Part shown: one piece after another, positions 55,582 to 64,000 of the stretch
Numbering within the stretch: the first letter of the stretch is position 1
Layout of the letters: each line of letters begins with the position of its first letter
Program-made: the position numbers and the translations under genes
From: Pasteurellaceae bacterium
GTDB lineage: Bacteria; Pseudomonadota; Gammaproteobacteria; Enterobacterales; Pasteurellaceae
Reading direction: 5' to 3'
Assembly: GCA_030528525.1 (NCBI GenBank)
Contig: JAUMYT010000004.1
Span: 1-64,000 of the forward strand
DNA length: 64,000 bases
Notes under the pieces: generated by a model
The model's input: only the letters and a program-made list of their open reading frames with translations
What the model was told of the DNA's origin: nothing
The model's database searches: none

Positions 55582-55899
55582 TTAAACTAATGGCCCTGCC
55601 CGAATTGGCGGTGGTGTGGTGCTTTGCAAGGGGTAAGATCTTGCCAAAAATCTGCAAAATGTTACGCCTTGTGAATGAGCGTGTTGAATGGCTTGCGTTT
55701 GTGCAAGGAAATGAATTGCCTGCCGTTCCACCTGCTGTATGGCAGAACGTTCGTTAAGATGGTAACTTTGTTGAATCGTTGGCTGAGCAGGATTCGTCAC
55801 TGCTTGGGCTTCAGGCAACGACAAGACCGCCAACATTCCTAATAGAAGTTGCGACCAAAATGCCGATTTATGAAGTTGTCGAAAAATGCCCATAGCCAA
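55582..55899 (-). CDS. secM: secretion monitor SecM
   Basis: Short exported protein of 105 residues whose translation arrest reports on Sec export and raises secA expression. The N-terminus (RQLHKSAFWSQLLLGMLA) closely follows E. coli SecM (FWPHLLLGMVA), and is a signal sequence with cleavage near PEAQA. The C-terminus is TTPPPIRAGPLV, which ends in the arrest residues IRAGP; the family element PPIR recalls the Mannheimia form. The FxxxxWI upstream element of E. coli is not seen; instead a dispersed repeat copy codes [13 protein letters not shown]. Start 55899 or 55893 (M3). Confidence 0.85.
   Translation of the reverse strand: MAMGIFRQLHKSAFWSQLLLGMLAVLSLPEAQAVTNPAQPTIQQSYHLNERSAIQQVERQAIHFLAQTQAIQHAHSQGVTFCRFLARSYPLQSTTPPPIRAGPLV
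55625..55662 (+). repeat. uptake-signal-like repeat inside secM, variant B
   Basis: TGCAAGGGGTAAGATCTTGC, then CAAAAATCTGCAAAATG. It covers the codons immediately upstream of the arrest motif. Confidence 0.8.
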
Positions 55900-55998
55900 A
55901 TGAAATCAAAAAAATTGTGTCGATTATACGCTAGTTTTTATAGAATAGGCAGAATATTGCGACAGAATTGTACAAAACAAGGGGCGGAACGTTAATAG

Positions 55999-56307
55999 AT
56001 GAAAATTCAGCCAACCAAAAATATTGCCGATATTTTGCACCATTCAAGTCTTGCCAAGTTGGTGGCCCGCAGTAACGAAATCAATACAATTAATCTACAG
56101 ATCCAACGTCTATTACCGCAATCCTATCGGAAACTCTACCGAATTACTCATTTATATGATAATTTGCTGCATATTGATGTGGCAAATTCTATGGTACGAC
56201 AAGGTTTTTTATTTCAACAACGCGAATTATTAGGTTTAATTCAGGCGGAGTTTCCACATATTCAACGGATTGAAATCACAATCAACCCAAATGCGTTGCA
56301 AATTTAA
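55999..56307 (+). CDS. dciA: DciA-like helicase loader (DUF721)
   Basis: Protein of 102 residues of the DUF721 family. Marks are the N-terminal KNIADILHHSSLAKLVARS, and LYRITHLYDNLLHIDVANS, followed by LRQ-like FLFQQRELLGLI. DciA loads the replicative helicase DnaB in the many bacteria that lack DnaC, and it sits beside secA or secM in several gammaproteobacteria. It is divergent from secM. The start at 55999 has a weak ribosome binding site. An incomplete repeat core ACAAGGGGC lies just upstream at 55977-55985. Confidence 0.85.
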   Translation: MKIQPTKNIADILHHSSLAKLVARSNEINTINLQIQRLLPQSYRKLYRITHLYDNLLHIDVANSMVRQGFLFQQRELLGLIQAEFPHIQRIEITINPNALQI

Positions 56308-56325
56308 ATGAAAGAGGAAAAAGAC

Positions 56326-56721
56326 ATGAAAAAATTGAGTCTGGTTATTGCTCTAGGGCTATTAGCCGCCTGTTCTAGTCAATCTGATAAAGAGCTATCG
56401 GGGATTTATCAGGGCACGTTGCCTTGTGGTGATTGTGAAAAAATTGAAGCAAAATTAATCCTTAAGCAAGATAAAACCTATCAATATCATACAGTTTATC
56501 ATAAAGGTAATATTCGATATCCTTTTTTAGAAGTGGGCACGTATAAGTGGGATAGACACAAGCAGAATACGATTCGTTTACAAGTCTTAAAAAATCAACG
56601 TAAGGACATCTTAGCTGACATTATGCTAAAGGTATCTGAAAATGAAGTGGAATTATGTGATGCAGAAGGCAATTCTTCAAGTATACCGCAGCATTATAAA
56701 TTGCGACGGATTTCCCCTTAA
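56326..56721 (+). CDS. NlpE-like lipoprotein
   Basis: Envelope lipoprotein of 131 residues. The lipobox LLAAC-S follows a short signal peptide. The mature part has YQGTLPCGDCEKIEAKLIL, the NlpE N-terminal domain with its CXXC motif, thought to report on copper and lipoprotein trafficking to the Cpx system. The C-terminal OB domain of full NlpE is absent. Start at 56326 chosen for AGAGGAAA upstream; an ATG at 56308 overlaps it. It starts 18 bases after dciA. Confidence 0.83.
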   Translation: MKKLSLVIALGLLAACSSQSDKELSGIYQGTLPCGDCEKIEAKLILKQDKTYQYHTVYHKGNIRYPFLEVGTYKWDRHKQNTIRLQVLKNQRKDILADIMLKVSENEVELCDAEGNSSSIPQHYKLRRISP

Positions 56722-56740
56722 ATTGGATCTAGGCTAATAA

Positions 56741-56772
56741 AAATTAAAGTGCGATATTTCGCACCTTAATTT
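56741..56772. terminator. bidirectional terminator
   Basis: AAATTAAAGTGCGA / TCGCACCTTAATTT stem between the converging NlpE-like and znuA genes. Confidence 0.85.
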
Positions 56773-56784
56773 ATGACTGCTGAT

Positions 56785-57726
56785 TTATTTGGCTAAGCAT
56801 TGACTAAATTGATCTGCAATAGACTGTAGAAATTGTGGATAAGCTGTTTTACCCATGGCAATTTGTTCGCCAAGTGGATCCAATTTACCGACTTTTACTG
56901 AGGTGCCTTTTCTTAAGCTTTCAATGACTTTCGGGGTAAACTGTGGTTCAGCGAATAAACATTGTGCTTTATGTTTTGCAATGTTGTTCTTGATTTTATT
57001 TAAGGTCTTTGCACCAGGTGCAATGGTTGGGTTAATCGTAAATGAGCCTAATGATTTCAATCCATATGCCTGTTCAAAATGTCCGTAAGCATCGTGGAAT
57101 GTGTAGTATCCTTTCGTGCTAAATCCCGCAAGCTGATGTTTAATTTCTGCATCTTTGGTTGCTAAGGTTTGTTTAAATTCGGCAAGATTTTGCTCAATTT
57201 TGGCTTTTTGTTCGGGCATTTGTTGTGCTAGACGAGAGGCGATCTGTTCTGCAATATGTACACTTGCAGATGGTGATAACCAAATATGCCAATCTTCATC
57301 ATGATCGTGATCATGGTGGTGATTATGACCGTGCTTATGACCATGGTGGTGTTTATGATTATGCCCGTGATGGTGAGTGTGATCGTCTTTTTTCAGTGAC
57401 TCTACTAATTTCTCAATCGCTTCAACGTCCTGTAAAGCCAACACCTTCATTTTGTCTAAATTATCAATGCTTTTTTCTAAAAAGCCTTCCATTTCCTCCC
57501 CGATCCACACCACTAATTGAGCAGATTGTAATTTTGCTACATCAGATGGTTTTAGGCTGTAATCATGCGGAGATGCAGTCACAGGAAGTAATACGTCTGT
57601 TTGGGTTACGCCATCAGTAATTGCATTTGCAATAAATCCAAGTGGTTTTACTGTCGTTAATACTGCGGCATTGGCTAATTGGGTAATGCCGAATAGCATT
57701 AGGCTTAATGCTGTCTTTTTGAACAT
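56785..57726 (-). CDS. znuA: zinc ABC transporter substrate-binding protein ZnuA
   Basis: Periplasmic zinc-binding protein of 313 residues. A Sec signal peptide (FKKTALSLMLFGITQLANA) is followed by the metal-binding fold: VKPLGFIANAITDG, ASPHDYSLKPSDV (His ligand), and DEDWHIWLSP (His ligand). A His/Asp-rich loop lies at about 118-145 (many GHNH and HDHDH units). Start at 57726 with GAGGAA; a TTG start at 57732 is possible. The permease and ATPase genes are not adjacent, and I see no clear Zur box. Confidence 0.95.
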   Translation of the reverse strand: MFKKTALSLMLFGITQLANAAVLTTVKPLGFIANAITDGVTQTDVLLPVTASPHDYSLKPSDVAKLQSAQLVVWIGEEMEGFLEKSIDNLDKMKVLALQDVEAIEKLVESLKKDDHTHHHGHNHKHHHGHKHGHNHHHDHDHDEDWHIWLSPSASVHIAEQIASRLAQQMPEQKAKIEQNLAEFKQTLATKDAEIKHQLAGFSTKGYYTFHDAYGHFEQAYGLKSLGSFTINPTIAPGAKTLNKIKNNIAKHKAQCLFAEPQFTPKVIESLRKGTSVKVGKLDPLGEQIAMGKTAYPQFLQSIADQFSQCLAK

Positions 57727-57835
57727 AGTCAAATTCCTCGCTAAATAATGAACGGTTAAATCTTAACAGAATCGATAAATATTTCTATAATTTTTTTATG
57801 GTTATTATTCTGTTTTCCCTGATAGCAGTGATAAG

Positions 57836-59650
57836 TTACGCTGTGCGATAGGTTAAATATTGTTGAATGACGTTCAAAAACGCCGCCCCAAACCGCTCCA
57901 ATTTACGTTCACCCACGCCATTGATATTGAGCATTTCCCGCTCGGTTTGTGGCAAAAACTCTGCCATTTCTTGCAAGGTTGCATCGTTAAACACCACATA
58001 AGGTGGAATATTTTCTTTGTCGGCAATCTGTTTGCGTAAAAATCGCAGACGGGCAAACAGATCTTTGTCGTAACGGCGAGTCACGAGCTGTTTGTGTAAG
58101 TATGCCGTTGCCGATAAATTCAGCCGTGGCATTGCCAATTCCAACGGTGCTTCGGCTCGCAAAATGGGACGTGCCTGTTCTGTCAGTTGTAACGCTGAAT
58201 GATTCACTATGTTTTGCTGAACAAAACCTAAATGAATCAGTTGGCGAGTGATATTTAGCCAATATTCTTGGCTTTTTTCTTTGCCAATGCCGTAAACAGA
58301 AAGTTGATCGTGCTGATGATCTCGAATTTTCTGCTGATTTAACCCACGCAGTACGCCAATCACGTGATAAATCCCGAAACGTTGCCCCGTGCGATAAATC
58401 GTGGAAAGCACTTTTTGAGCATCAACCAAGCCATCATATTTTTTTGGTGGATTTAAACAAATATCGCAGTTATTGCACGGCTGTTGGCGAGATTCGCCGA
58501 AGTAGTTGAGCAGCACCAAACGGCGGCAAGTTTGCGATTCGGCAAAGGCACCAATCGCTTGCAGTTTATGTTGTTCGATTTGGCGTTGGGTATTTTCAGG
58601 CTTTTCCAGCAAAATTTTATTTAGCCACGCATAATCGGCAGGATCGTAAAACAGCACGGCTTCTGCTGGCAGATCATCTCGCCCTGCCCGCCCCGTTTCT
58701 TGGTAGTACGATTCAATACTGCGGGGCAGATCAAAATGTACCACAAACCGCACGTTGGATTTGTTGATGCCCATTCCGAACGCAATTGTTGCCACTACCA
58801 CTTGAATGTTATCTCGCTGAAACGCATTCTGCACCGTTTCCCGCTGCTCCACTGTCATTCCTGCGTGGTAGCCCATCACGGCGATTCGCCGAGCCGCCAA
58901 TTTTTCGGTAATGTCTTCGACTTTTTTGCGACTGTTGCAATAAACAATGCCACTTTTCCCTTGCTGACTGGCAATGAATTTCGCCAACTGATCCATTGGC
59001 TTGAATTTTTCTTGAACAGTATAGCGAATGTTCGGGCGGTCAAAACTCCCCAAATAGGTATGCGGATTTTGCAGTTGCAAATGTTGCAGAATATCTGCAC
59101 GGGTTGTCGGGTCGGCAGTAGCAGTTAAGGCGACAAGCGGTGTGTTTGGGAAGGTTTTTCGCAAACCGCCAAGTAAGGTATATTCAGGGCGAAAATCGTG
59201 CCCCCATTGGGAAACGCAGTGGGCTTCGTCCACGGCAATCAAGCTAATTTGGCAATGGGAAATAAAGTGGAAAAAGCCGGAAGTCATCACTTTCTCGGGG
59301 GAAAGATAGAGCAATTTGAGCGAGCCTGACAGGGCTTTTTGCTCAACTTGCTGTTGTTCTTCAAGGCTTTGAGTGGAATTCAGATAAGCCGCTTCAATGC
59401 CGTTGGCTTGTAACTGATCGACCTGATCTTTCATCAAGGAGATCAAGGGTGAAATCACAAGGGTAATACCAGAAAAACAGAGGGCGGGCACTTGATAGCA
59501 TAAGGATTTGCCGCCCCCAGTGGTCATAATGACCAAGCAATCTCTTCCTGAGAGAATGGCTTGGATAATGTCTGCTTGCCCTTGTCGAAAGGTTTGATAG
59601 CCAAAAACGGTGTGGAGTACCGTTTTGGCTTGCTCAAATAAAGCAGACAT
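57836..59650 (-). CDS. recQ: ATP-dependent DNA helicase RecQ
   Basis: 3'-5' helicase of 604 residues for recombination and fork repair. Visible are Walker A in [12 protein letters not shown], the DEAH box [19 protein letters not shown], motif VI with [10 protein letters not shown], the zinc-binding cysteines [12 protein letters not shown] and CNNCDIC, and a C-terminal HRDC domain. Its start codon shares a base with the cyaY stop codon, so recQ is coupled to cyaY. Confidence 0.97.
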   Translation of the reverse strand: MSALFEQAKTVLHTVFGYQTFRQGQADIIQAILSGRDCLVIMTTGGGKSLCYQVPALCFSGITLVISPLISLMKDQVDQLQANGIEAAYLNSTQSLEEQQQVEQKALSGSLKLLYLSPEKVMTSGFFHFISHCQISLIAVDEAHCVSQWGHDFRPEYTLLGGLRKTFPNTPLVALTATADPTTRADILQHLQLQNPHTYLGSFDRPNIRYTVQEKFKPMDQLAKFIASQQGKSGIVYCNSRKKVEDITEKLAARRIAVMGYHAGMTVEQRETVQNAFQRDNIQVVVATIAFGMGINKSNVRFVVHFDLPRSIESYYQETGRAGRDDLPAEAVLFYDPADYAWLNKILLEKPENTQRQIEQHKLQAIGAFAESQTCRRLVLLNYFGESRQQPCNNCDICLNPPKKYDGLVDAQKVLSTIYRTGQRFGIYHVIGVLRGLNQQKIRDHQHDQLSVYGIGKEKSQEYWLNITRQLIHLGFVQQNIVNHSALQLTEQARPILRAEAPLELAMPRLNLSATAYLHKQLVTRRYDKDLFARLRFLRKQIADKENIPPYVVFNDATLQEMAEFLPQTEREMLNINGVGERKLERFGAAFLNVIQQYLTYRTA

Positions 59651-59958
59651 TAGCTAAACGAAACTGTTTCCCCGTGACGAGCAACCGCTTCTTCTAAATG
59701 TGTCCAGAAGGAGCGACCTTCGGAGCTGACCCATTCGCCATCCCGATAGGCAAAATGGAAACCTCCGAGTTTACTCGCAAGCCATAATTCAAGCATTGAC
59801 TCTTGCTTATTGATCACGATTTGAGAGTCATCATCGAAATACAAGGTCATCACCGCCCCCTGCATTTCGCAATCTACATCACAACCTTGCTCTTCTAATT
59901 GCTCTTCAATGCGTTCCCATACTTGTTCAATTTCTTGATGAAATTCAGCTAAATTCAT
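59650..59958 (-). CDS. cyaY: iron donor protein CyaY (frataxin)
   Basis: Iron-binding protein of 102 residues that tunes iron-sulfur cluster assembly. It has the acidic helix [19 protein letters not shown] and the sheet with [17 protein letters not shown] and [12 protein letters not shown]. Start at 59958 chosen for AAGAGAG upstream; the frame is open further to 60027 but without a better site. It is followed by recQ. Confidence 0.95.
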   Translation of the reverse strand: MNLAEFHQEIEQVWERIEEQLEEQGCDVDCEMQGAVMTLYFDDDSQIVINKQESMLELWLASKLGGFHFAYRDGEWVSSEGRSFWTHLEEAVARHGETVSFS

Positions 59959-60038
59959 GTTTACTCTCTTGGTAAAAAACACAATAAAATAGTCGGCTAT
60001 TTTGGAGTGTTCGACAGCATATTTCAATGGCTGTGTGA

Positions 60039-60077
60039 AAATTTTGCAAAAAGTTGGTGGTTCTCACCCCCTTGTAA
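60039..60077 (-). repeat. uptake-signal-like repeat, variant A
   Basis: Minus-strand reading TTACAAGGGGGTGAGAACC, spacer, TTTTTGCAAAATTT. It lies between lexA and cyaY, just after the lexA stop. Confidence 0.8.
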
Positions 60078-60081
60078 GCGG

Positions 60082-60711
60082 TTACATCCACGCATTTGCC
60101 CGAATCACCCCAACGGCTAACCCTTCAATTTCAATAAAAGAGGTTCGAGGGTCAACCACAATCGCTTTTAAATCATCATTTTCAGGGTGTAGATAGATAA
60201 AATCGCCTTTGCGTTCAAAGCGTTTGACCGTTACTTCATCGTCCACCCGAGCCACAACCACTTGTCCATTACGAACAGATTTAGTTTTATGTACTGCAAG
60301 CAGATCGCCATCGTAAATACCAATGTTTTCCATTGAGTTGCCGCTCACACGCAATAAATAATCGGCGGCAGGCGAGAACATTGAACCATTGATAGGATAG
60401 TGATTTTCCACGTGTTCAATTGCCATAATCGGCGTGCCTGCAGCGACCTTGCCAATCAGAGGTAAACCGTCTTCATTAGCGGCGGCTTCGTCTTCAATCA
60501 AAATGCGAATGCCTCGAGAGGTGCCTGAAAGCATTTCAATATAGCCTTTACGGGCGAGGGCTTTAAGGTGTTCTTCCGCTGCGTTTGGGGATTTAAAGCC
60601 AATTTCCCGAGCGATTTCCACCCGTGTTGGTGGCATACCTGTGCTTTCAATATGCTGTTTGACGAAATCAAAAATTTCTTGTTGGCGGGCGGTTAGATGT
60701 TGGCGTTTCAT
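60082..60711 (-). CDS. lexA: LexA repressor
   Basis: SOS repressor that cleaves itself when RecA is activated. The 209-residue protein has the winged HTH ([21 protein letters not shown]), the cleavage bond in KVAAGTPIM, the catalytic serine in [14 protein letters not shown], and the catalytic lysine in [11 protein letters not shown]. Two SOS boxes lie upstream (60727, 60749), so it represses itself. Divergent from plsB. Confidence 0.98.
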   Translation of the reverse strand: MKRQHLTARQQEIFDFVKQHIESTGMPPTRVEIAREIGFKSPNAAEEHLKALARKGYIEMLSGTSRGIRILIEDEAAANEDGLPLIGKVAAGTPIMAIEHVENHYPINGSMFSPAADYLLRVSGNSMENIGIYDGDLLAVHKTKSVRNGQVVVARVDDEVTVKRFERKGDFIYLHPENDDLKAIVVDPRTSFIEIEGLAVGVIRANAWM

Positions 60712-60726
60712 CGGAATCTTCTCCTA

Positions 60727-60742
60727 CTGTCTTTATATACAG
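60727..60742. promoter_or_regulatory. LexA box 1
   Basis: CTGTCTTTATATACAG, an exact fit to CTGT-N8-ACAG, 16 bases upstream of the lexA start. Confidence 0.92.
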
Positions 60743-60748
60743 AAAATA

Positions 60749-60764
60749 GTGTCATTATATACAG
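60749..60764. promoter_or_regulatory. LexA box 2
   Basis: GTGTCATTATATACAG, one mismatch to CTGT-N8-ACAG, 22 bases (about two helical turns) from box 1. Confidence 0.85.
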
Positions 60765-60865
60765 CAAAAAACAATTTGTAACTAACAAATTGAATTTTCT
60801 CGGTGAAATTTGTGCTAAAATCCGCAAAATTTTAATCCGAACATAATTATTAAAAGGATATAAAA

Positions 60866-63316
60866 ATGTCTAGCTTGATGAATTTTTATCGTAAATTGGT
60901 GAATTTACCTATCTCCTTATTAGTCAAATCCCGCTCTATTCCGACTGATCCTGTTCAAGAATTACATTTAAATACCGAGCAACCTTTCATTTATGTGTTG
61001 CCCTACACCTCACAAACCGATTTGTTGATTTTGCAAAAAAATTGCTTGGCATTAAATTTGCCCGATCCGCTGCAACCCAATGAAATTGAAGGGCATTCTT
61101 TGCCTCGCTATGTGTTTTTAGACGAAGGTCGCCGCTTTTTCAAATCGAAAGGGGCGAAATCCGAAACGGAATCAATTTTTTATCGTTATTTAGATTTACA
61201 CCGTGACAATCCCACCCTTGATGTGCAGTTGATCCCTGTGTCGGTGCTATGGGGCAGGGCTCCAGGCAAAGAAAAAGGCTTGCCGCTGTTGCGTTTAATG
61301 AGCTGGTTCCAACGTTTATGGACGATGATTTGGTTCGGGCGGGATAATTTTATCCGTTTCTCGCAAGCAGTTTCATTACGCTATATGGTAGAAAGCCACG
61401 GAGCAGACGAAGGCATCGCCCAAAAATTGGCTCGTGTGGCAAAAATGCACTTTTCCAAACAACGCTATTCGGCGATGGGACCTCGTTTGCCTGACCGCCA
61501 AGCGATGTTCCATAAACTGTTAAATTCCCCTGCAATTTTGGCCGCCATTGAAGACGAAGCCCAAAAGCCGAAAAGTTCGCCTGAAAAAGCTCGTAAAGAG
61601 GCGGAAAAAATCTTAGATGAAATCGCTGCCAATGTTCGTCACGAAAGTTTGCGTACGGCAGATCGGGTGTTGAGCTGGCTGTGGAACAAGCTCTACCAAG
61701 GCATTAACGTGCAATACGCCGACCGTGTGCGGAAATTGGCGTTAGAAGGACACGAGCTAGTCTATGTGCCGTGCCACCGTAGCCATATGGACTATCTGTT
61801 GCTATCGTACATTTTGTATCATCAAGGCCTAGTGCCGCCGCATATTGCCGCTGGGGTGAACCTGAATTTCTGGCCAGCAGGCCCACTCTTCCGCAGTTGG
61901 GGAGCGTTCTTCTTACGCCGTACGTTCAAAGGCAATCGGCTCTACTCGACCATTTTCCGTGAATATCTAGCCGAATTGTTCTACCGTGGCTACTCGGTGG
62001 AATATTTCATTGAAGGCGGTCGCTCACGCACAGGGCGGTTGCTTGAACCGAAAACGGGAATGATGTCGATGACCTTGCAAGCGTTGCAGCGTGGCTTAAC
62101 TCGCCCAATCAGCATCGTGCCTGTCTATATCGGCTATGAACACGTTTTGGAAGTAGATACCTACGCCAAAGAGCTGCGTGGGGCAGAAAAAGAGAAAGAG
62201 AACGCAGGGCTGGTGTTACGCGTGATCAAAAAATTGCGTAACCTCGGACAAGGCTATGTGAATTTTGGCGAACCAATCCCATTGAACAACTATCTCAATA
62301 CGCATTTTCCTGATTGGAAAGCACCGCTTGCAGAGGGCGAACGTCCGAAATGGCTCAATGGTGCGGTAGAAAGTGTGGCGAAACAGGTGATGGTAAACAT
62401 CAACAACGCCGCCGCCGTTAACTCAAAAAATTTGATCGGCTCTATCTTACTTGCTTCTCGCCAACGCTCGCTGACTCGTGAGCAGTTAATTGAGCAAGTC
62501 GAAAGTTATATGGAGCTGTTCCAAAATGTGCCTTATACGCAAGATGTGACCTTGCCAACCATTTCGGCGGATGAGATGCTTGATCACGTCTTGGCGTTAC
62601 CTCGTTCTGGTGTGTTAGCCGAAAAAGATAGCTTCGGTGAAATTATTCGCCTCGATCGCCAATCTGCGGTGTTGATGACGTACTATCGCAACAATATCCA
62701 GCACTTGTTTGTATTGCCGTCTTTGGTGGCGAGCATTGTGTTGCACCACGAAGCCGTTTCAAAAGATTTGATTATCCAAAGTGTCAACCGCATTTACCCA
62801 TTCTTAAAAGCGGAGCTGTTCCTGCATTTTGCCAAAAACGATATTCGCCAACATATTGAAGCCATTTTGGCAGAATTTACTCGCCAACAGCTGATCAAAA
62901 ATGAAAGCGAAATGTTGATGATCAACCGTCACCGCATTCGTGCCTTACAACTGCATTCATCGGGCGTACGTGAGTTGCTACAACGCTATTACATCAGTTT
63001 GAGTATTTTGATTGAGCAACCTGAAATCAGCCGCAACGAGCTAGAAAAAGAGAGCCGCTCAATTGCCCAACGCTTATCGGTGCTACACGGCATTAACGCC
63101 CCAGAATTCTTCGACAAAGCCCTCTTCTCAACCTTTAGTACCAGCCTGAAAGAGCAAGGCTATTTTGATGAAGACGGCAAAGCGATTGTAGCAAAAGTGC
63201 AAGATACCGAAGCCTTACTACGTGGGCTGATTTCGATTGAAGTTCAGCAGACGATTCAGGGCGTGATGGTGAAGTTGGACGATAAGCAAGAGCAGAAATT
63301 AGCGACAACGGAATAA
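60866..63316 (+). CDS. plsB: glycerol-3-phosphate 1-O-acyltransferase
   Basis: Inner-membrane enzyme of 816 residues that makes lysophosphatidic acid, the first step in phospholipid synthesis. The acyltransferase blocks are in order: [14 protein letters not shown] (HX4D, about 305), [33 protein letters not shown], and [14 protein letters not shown]. It is divergent from lexA, as in E. coli (where dgkA lies between). Confidence 0.97.
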   Translation: MSSLMNFYRKLVNLPISLLVKSRSIPTDPVQELHLNTEQPFIYVLPYTSQTDLLILQKNCLALNLPDPLQPNEIEGHSLPRYVFLDEGRRFFKSKGAKSETESIFYRYLDLHRDNPTLDVQLIPVSVLWGRAPGKEKGLPLLRLMSWFQRLWTMIWFGRDNFIRFSQAVSLRYMVESHGADEGIAQKLARVAKMHFSKQRYSAMGPRLPDRQAMFHKLLNSPAILAAIEDEAQKPKSSPEKARKEAEKILDEIAANVRHESLRTADRVLSWLWNKLYQGINVQYADRVRKLALEGHELVYVPCHRSHMDYLLLSYILYHQGLVPPHIAAGVNLNFWPAGPLFRSWGAFFLRRTFKGNRLYSTIFREYLAELFYRGYSVEYFIEGGRSRTGRLLEPKTGMMSMTLQALQRGLTRPISIVPVYIGYEHVLEVDTYAKELRGAEKEKENAGLVLRVIKKLRNLGQGYVNFGEPIPLNNYLNTHFPDWKAPLAEGERPKWLNGAVESVAKQVMVNINNAAAVNSKNLIGSILLASRQRSLTREQLIEQVESYMELFQNVPYTQDVTLPTISADEMLDHVLALPRSGVLAEKDSFGEIIRLDRQSAVLMTYYRNNIQHLFVLPSLVASIVLHHEAVSKDLIIQSVNRIYPFLKAELFLHFAKNDIRQHIEAILAEFTRQQLIKNESEMLMINRHRIRALQLHSSGVRELLQRYYISLSILIEQPEISRNELEKESRSIAQRLSVLHGINAPEFFDKALFSTFSTSLKEQGYFDEDGKAIVAKVQDTEALLRGLISIEVQQTIQGVMVKLDDKQEQKLATTE

Positions 63317-63376
63317 CGTATTTATAAGCTAACTGAGTTTACGATTTATCACAAGTTAATTGATTTGGAGTTTTTC

Positions 63377-64000
63377 ATGGCAATCCCACAAAGTGGCATT
63401 ACGCTAACACACCGAAAAGCCGGTATTTTTATTGAGGCATTGATTCATCAGCCGGATGCTTTGCCGAATAGCATTCGAACAATGTATCAACAATTTGAAC
63501 AGCTACGTCAACACTATGCAGATGAACAACTGGGTTTAACCTTAGCATTTGGCTCCGCATTATGGCGACAGCTTGCAGGAGAACATTCAGCCCCTGAACT
63601 CAAACCGTTTGTCGCCTTGGGGCGTGAAGGGCGTGAATTTGCACCGACTACTCAGCGTGACTTACTCATACATATTCAATCCAATCGCCCTGATCTGAAT
63701 TTTAGTATGGCGTTGATTGTGATTCAATCTTTGAAAGAAATTGGGGAAATTGTGGAAGAAATTCATGGCTTTCGCTGGGTGGAGGAACGCGATTTCACCG
63801 GTTTTATTGACGGCACTGAAAATCCGGATACCGATGAGAAACTGCGTGATGTCATGCTCATTCAAGAAGGGATCGATGCAGGGGGAAGTTATGTACTTAG
63901 CCAACGCTACGCTCATCAACTAGATAAATGGCATAAAATGTCGGTAGAACGCCAAGAGCAAGTGATTGGTCGCACGAAAGCCGACAGTAAAGAATTAGAT
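63377..64000 (+). CDS. Dyp-type peroxidase, N-terminal part
   Basis: Dye-decolourising heme peroxidase, cut by the window end after 208 codons. The motif GFIDGTENP with the catalytic aspartate is at about residue 142, followed by GGSYVLSQRYAHQL, which leads to the heme-ligand half that is missing here. It resembles the YfeX-like cytoplasmic group: no signal peptide is visible. Start at 63377 with TTGGAG upstream. The distal heme histidine is outside the window. Confidence 0.9.
   Translation, partial: MAIPQSGITLTHRKAGIFIEALIHQPDALPNSIRTMYQQFEQLRQHYADEQLGLTLAFGSALWRQLAGEHSAPELKPFVALGREGREFAPTTQRDLLIHIQSNRPDLNFSMALIVIQSLKEIGEIVEEIHGFRWVEERDFTGFIDGTENPDTDEKLRDVMLIQEGIDAGGSYVLSQRYAHQLDKWHKMSVERQEQVIGRTKADSKELD

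Noticed and set aside
57727..57835. A Zur operator before znuA
   Set aside because: I found no palindrome close to the Zur consensus; the AT-rich stretch is not convincing.

Overview
The window is a 64 kb stretch of ordinary, gene-dense chromosome from a gammaproteobacterium of the family Pasteurellaceae. The evidence is the gene content and order: mutY-yggX-mltC, rpsU-dnaG-rpoD, nrfABCD, manXYZ-yobD, a secM-secA-mutT block beside a dciA-like gene, short genomes-style intergenic gaps, and a dense set of uptake-signal-like repeats. Genus cannot be fixed by eye. The repeats resemble the Actinobacillus pleuropneumoniae (Apl) type of uptake signal more than the Haemophilus influenzae type. I see no prophage, integrative element, CRISPR array, rRNA operon or intact insertion sequence.

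Layout. 1-4.3 kb: end of a siderophore ABC ATPase, a frameshifted ywiC-like gene, a phosphohexomutase, a 48-codon gene, thyA. 4.4-8.1 kb: an unknown lipoprotein, pgsA, uvrC, a flavin reductase-like gene. 8.4-14.2 kb: typA, grxA, nadK, mutY-yggX-mltC. 14.2-18.1 kb: tRNA-Phe and tRNA-Asn, yggL, yggT-yggU, ypjD and a CorB/CorC-like protein. 18.1-23.1 kb: an exported protein, manA, yobD and the mannose PTS manXYZ. 23.3-28.4 kb: a glycosyltransferase and the nrfABCD periplasmic nitrite reductase operon with an FNR box. 28.4-33.3 kb: yidC, two tRNA-Arg and one tRNA-Ser, yajQ, serB, ytjB, infA. 33.3-38.4 kb: parE, a small graveyard (IstB relic and copper-type P-ATPase relic), metR, rfbB. 38.4-43.7 kb: the macromolecular synthesis operon rpsU-dnaG-rpoD and a DUF3298 lipoprotein. 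43.8-52.7 kb (all minus): pssA, ileS, ribF, bioB, rluB, yciO, mutT. 52.8-60.7 kb: secA, secM, dciA, an NlpE-like lipoprotein, znuA, recQ, cyaY, lexA. 60.9-64 kb: plsB and a Dyp-type peroxidase cut by the window end.

The most unusual signal is a dispersed repeat of about 35 bp, present at about 28 loci (about one per 2.3 kb), on both strands, mostly between genes but also inside mutY, manA, serB, rfbB, rluB and secM. It has a core ACAAGGGGG or GCAAGGGGT, a spacer of about 14 bp and a tail TTTTTGCAAA. This is the architecture of the Apl-type DNA uptake signal sequence (core ACAAGCGGT) with a changed core. By eye the canonical Apl core occurs only four times here and the Haemophilus core once. 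One canonical-core copy, inside rfbB, keeps the same spacing to the same tail, which links the two forms. I infer that this genome uses a shifted uptake-signal dialect. Several copies are paired head to head as hairpins at gene ends. A second repeat class consists of REP-like palindromes (GTAGGRTGGGC...), one of them nested inside another.

The second notable find is a 105-residue SecM homologue upstream of secA. Its C-terminus ends in PPPIRAGP-LV, the ribosome-arrest motif of the secretion monitor, with an uptake-signal-like repeat in the codons just before it and a large REP hairpin between it and the secA ribosome binding site.
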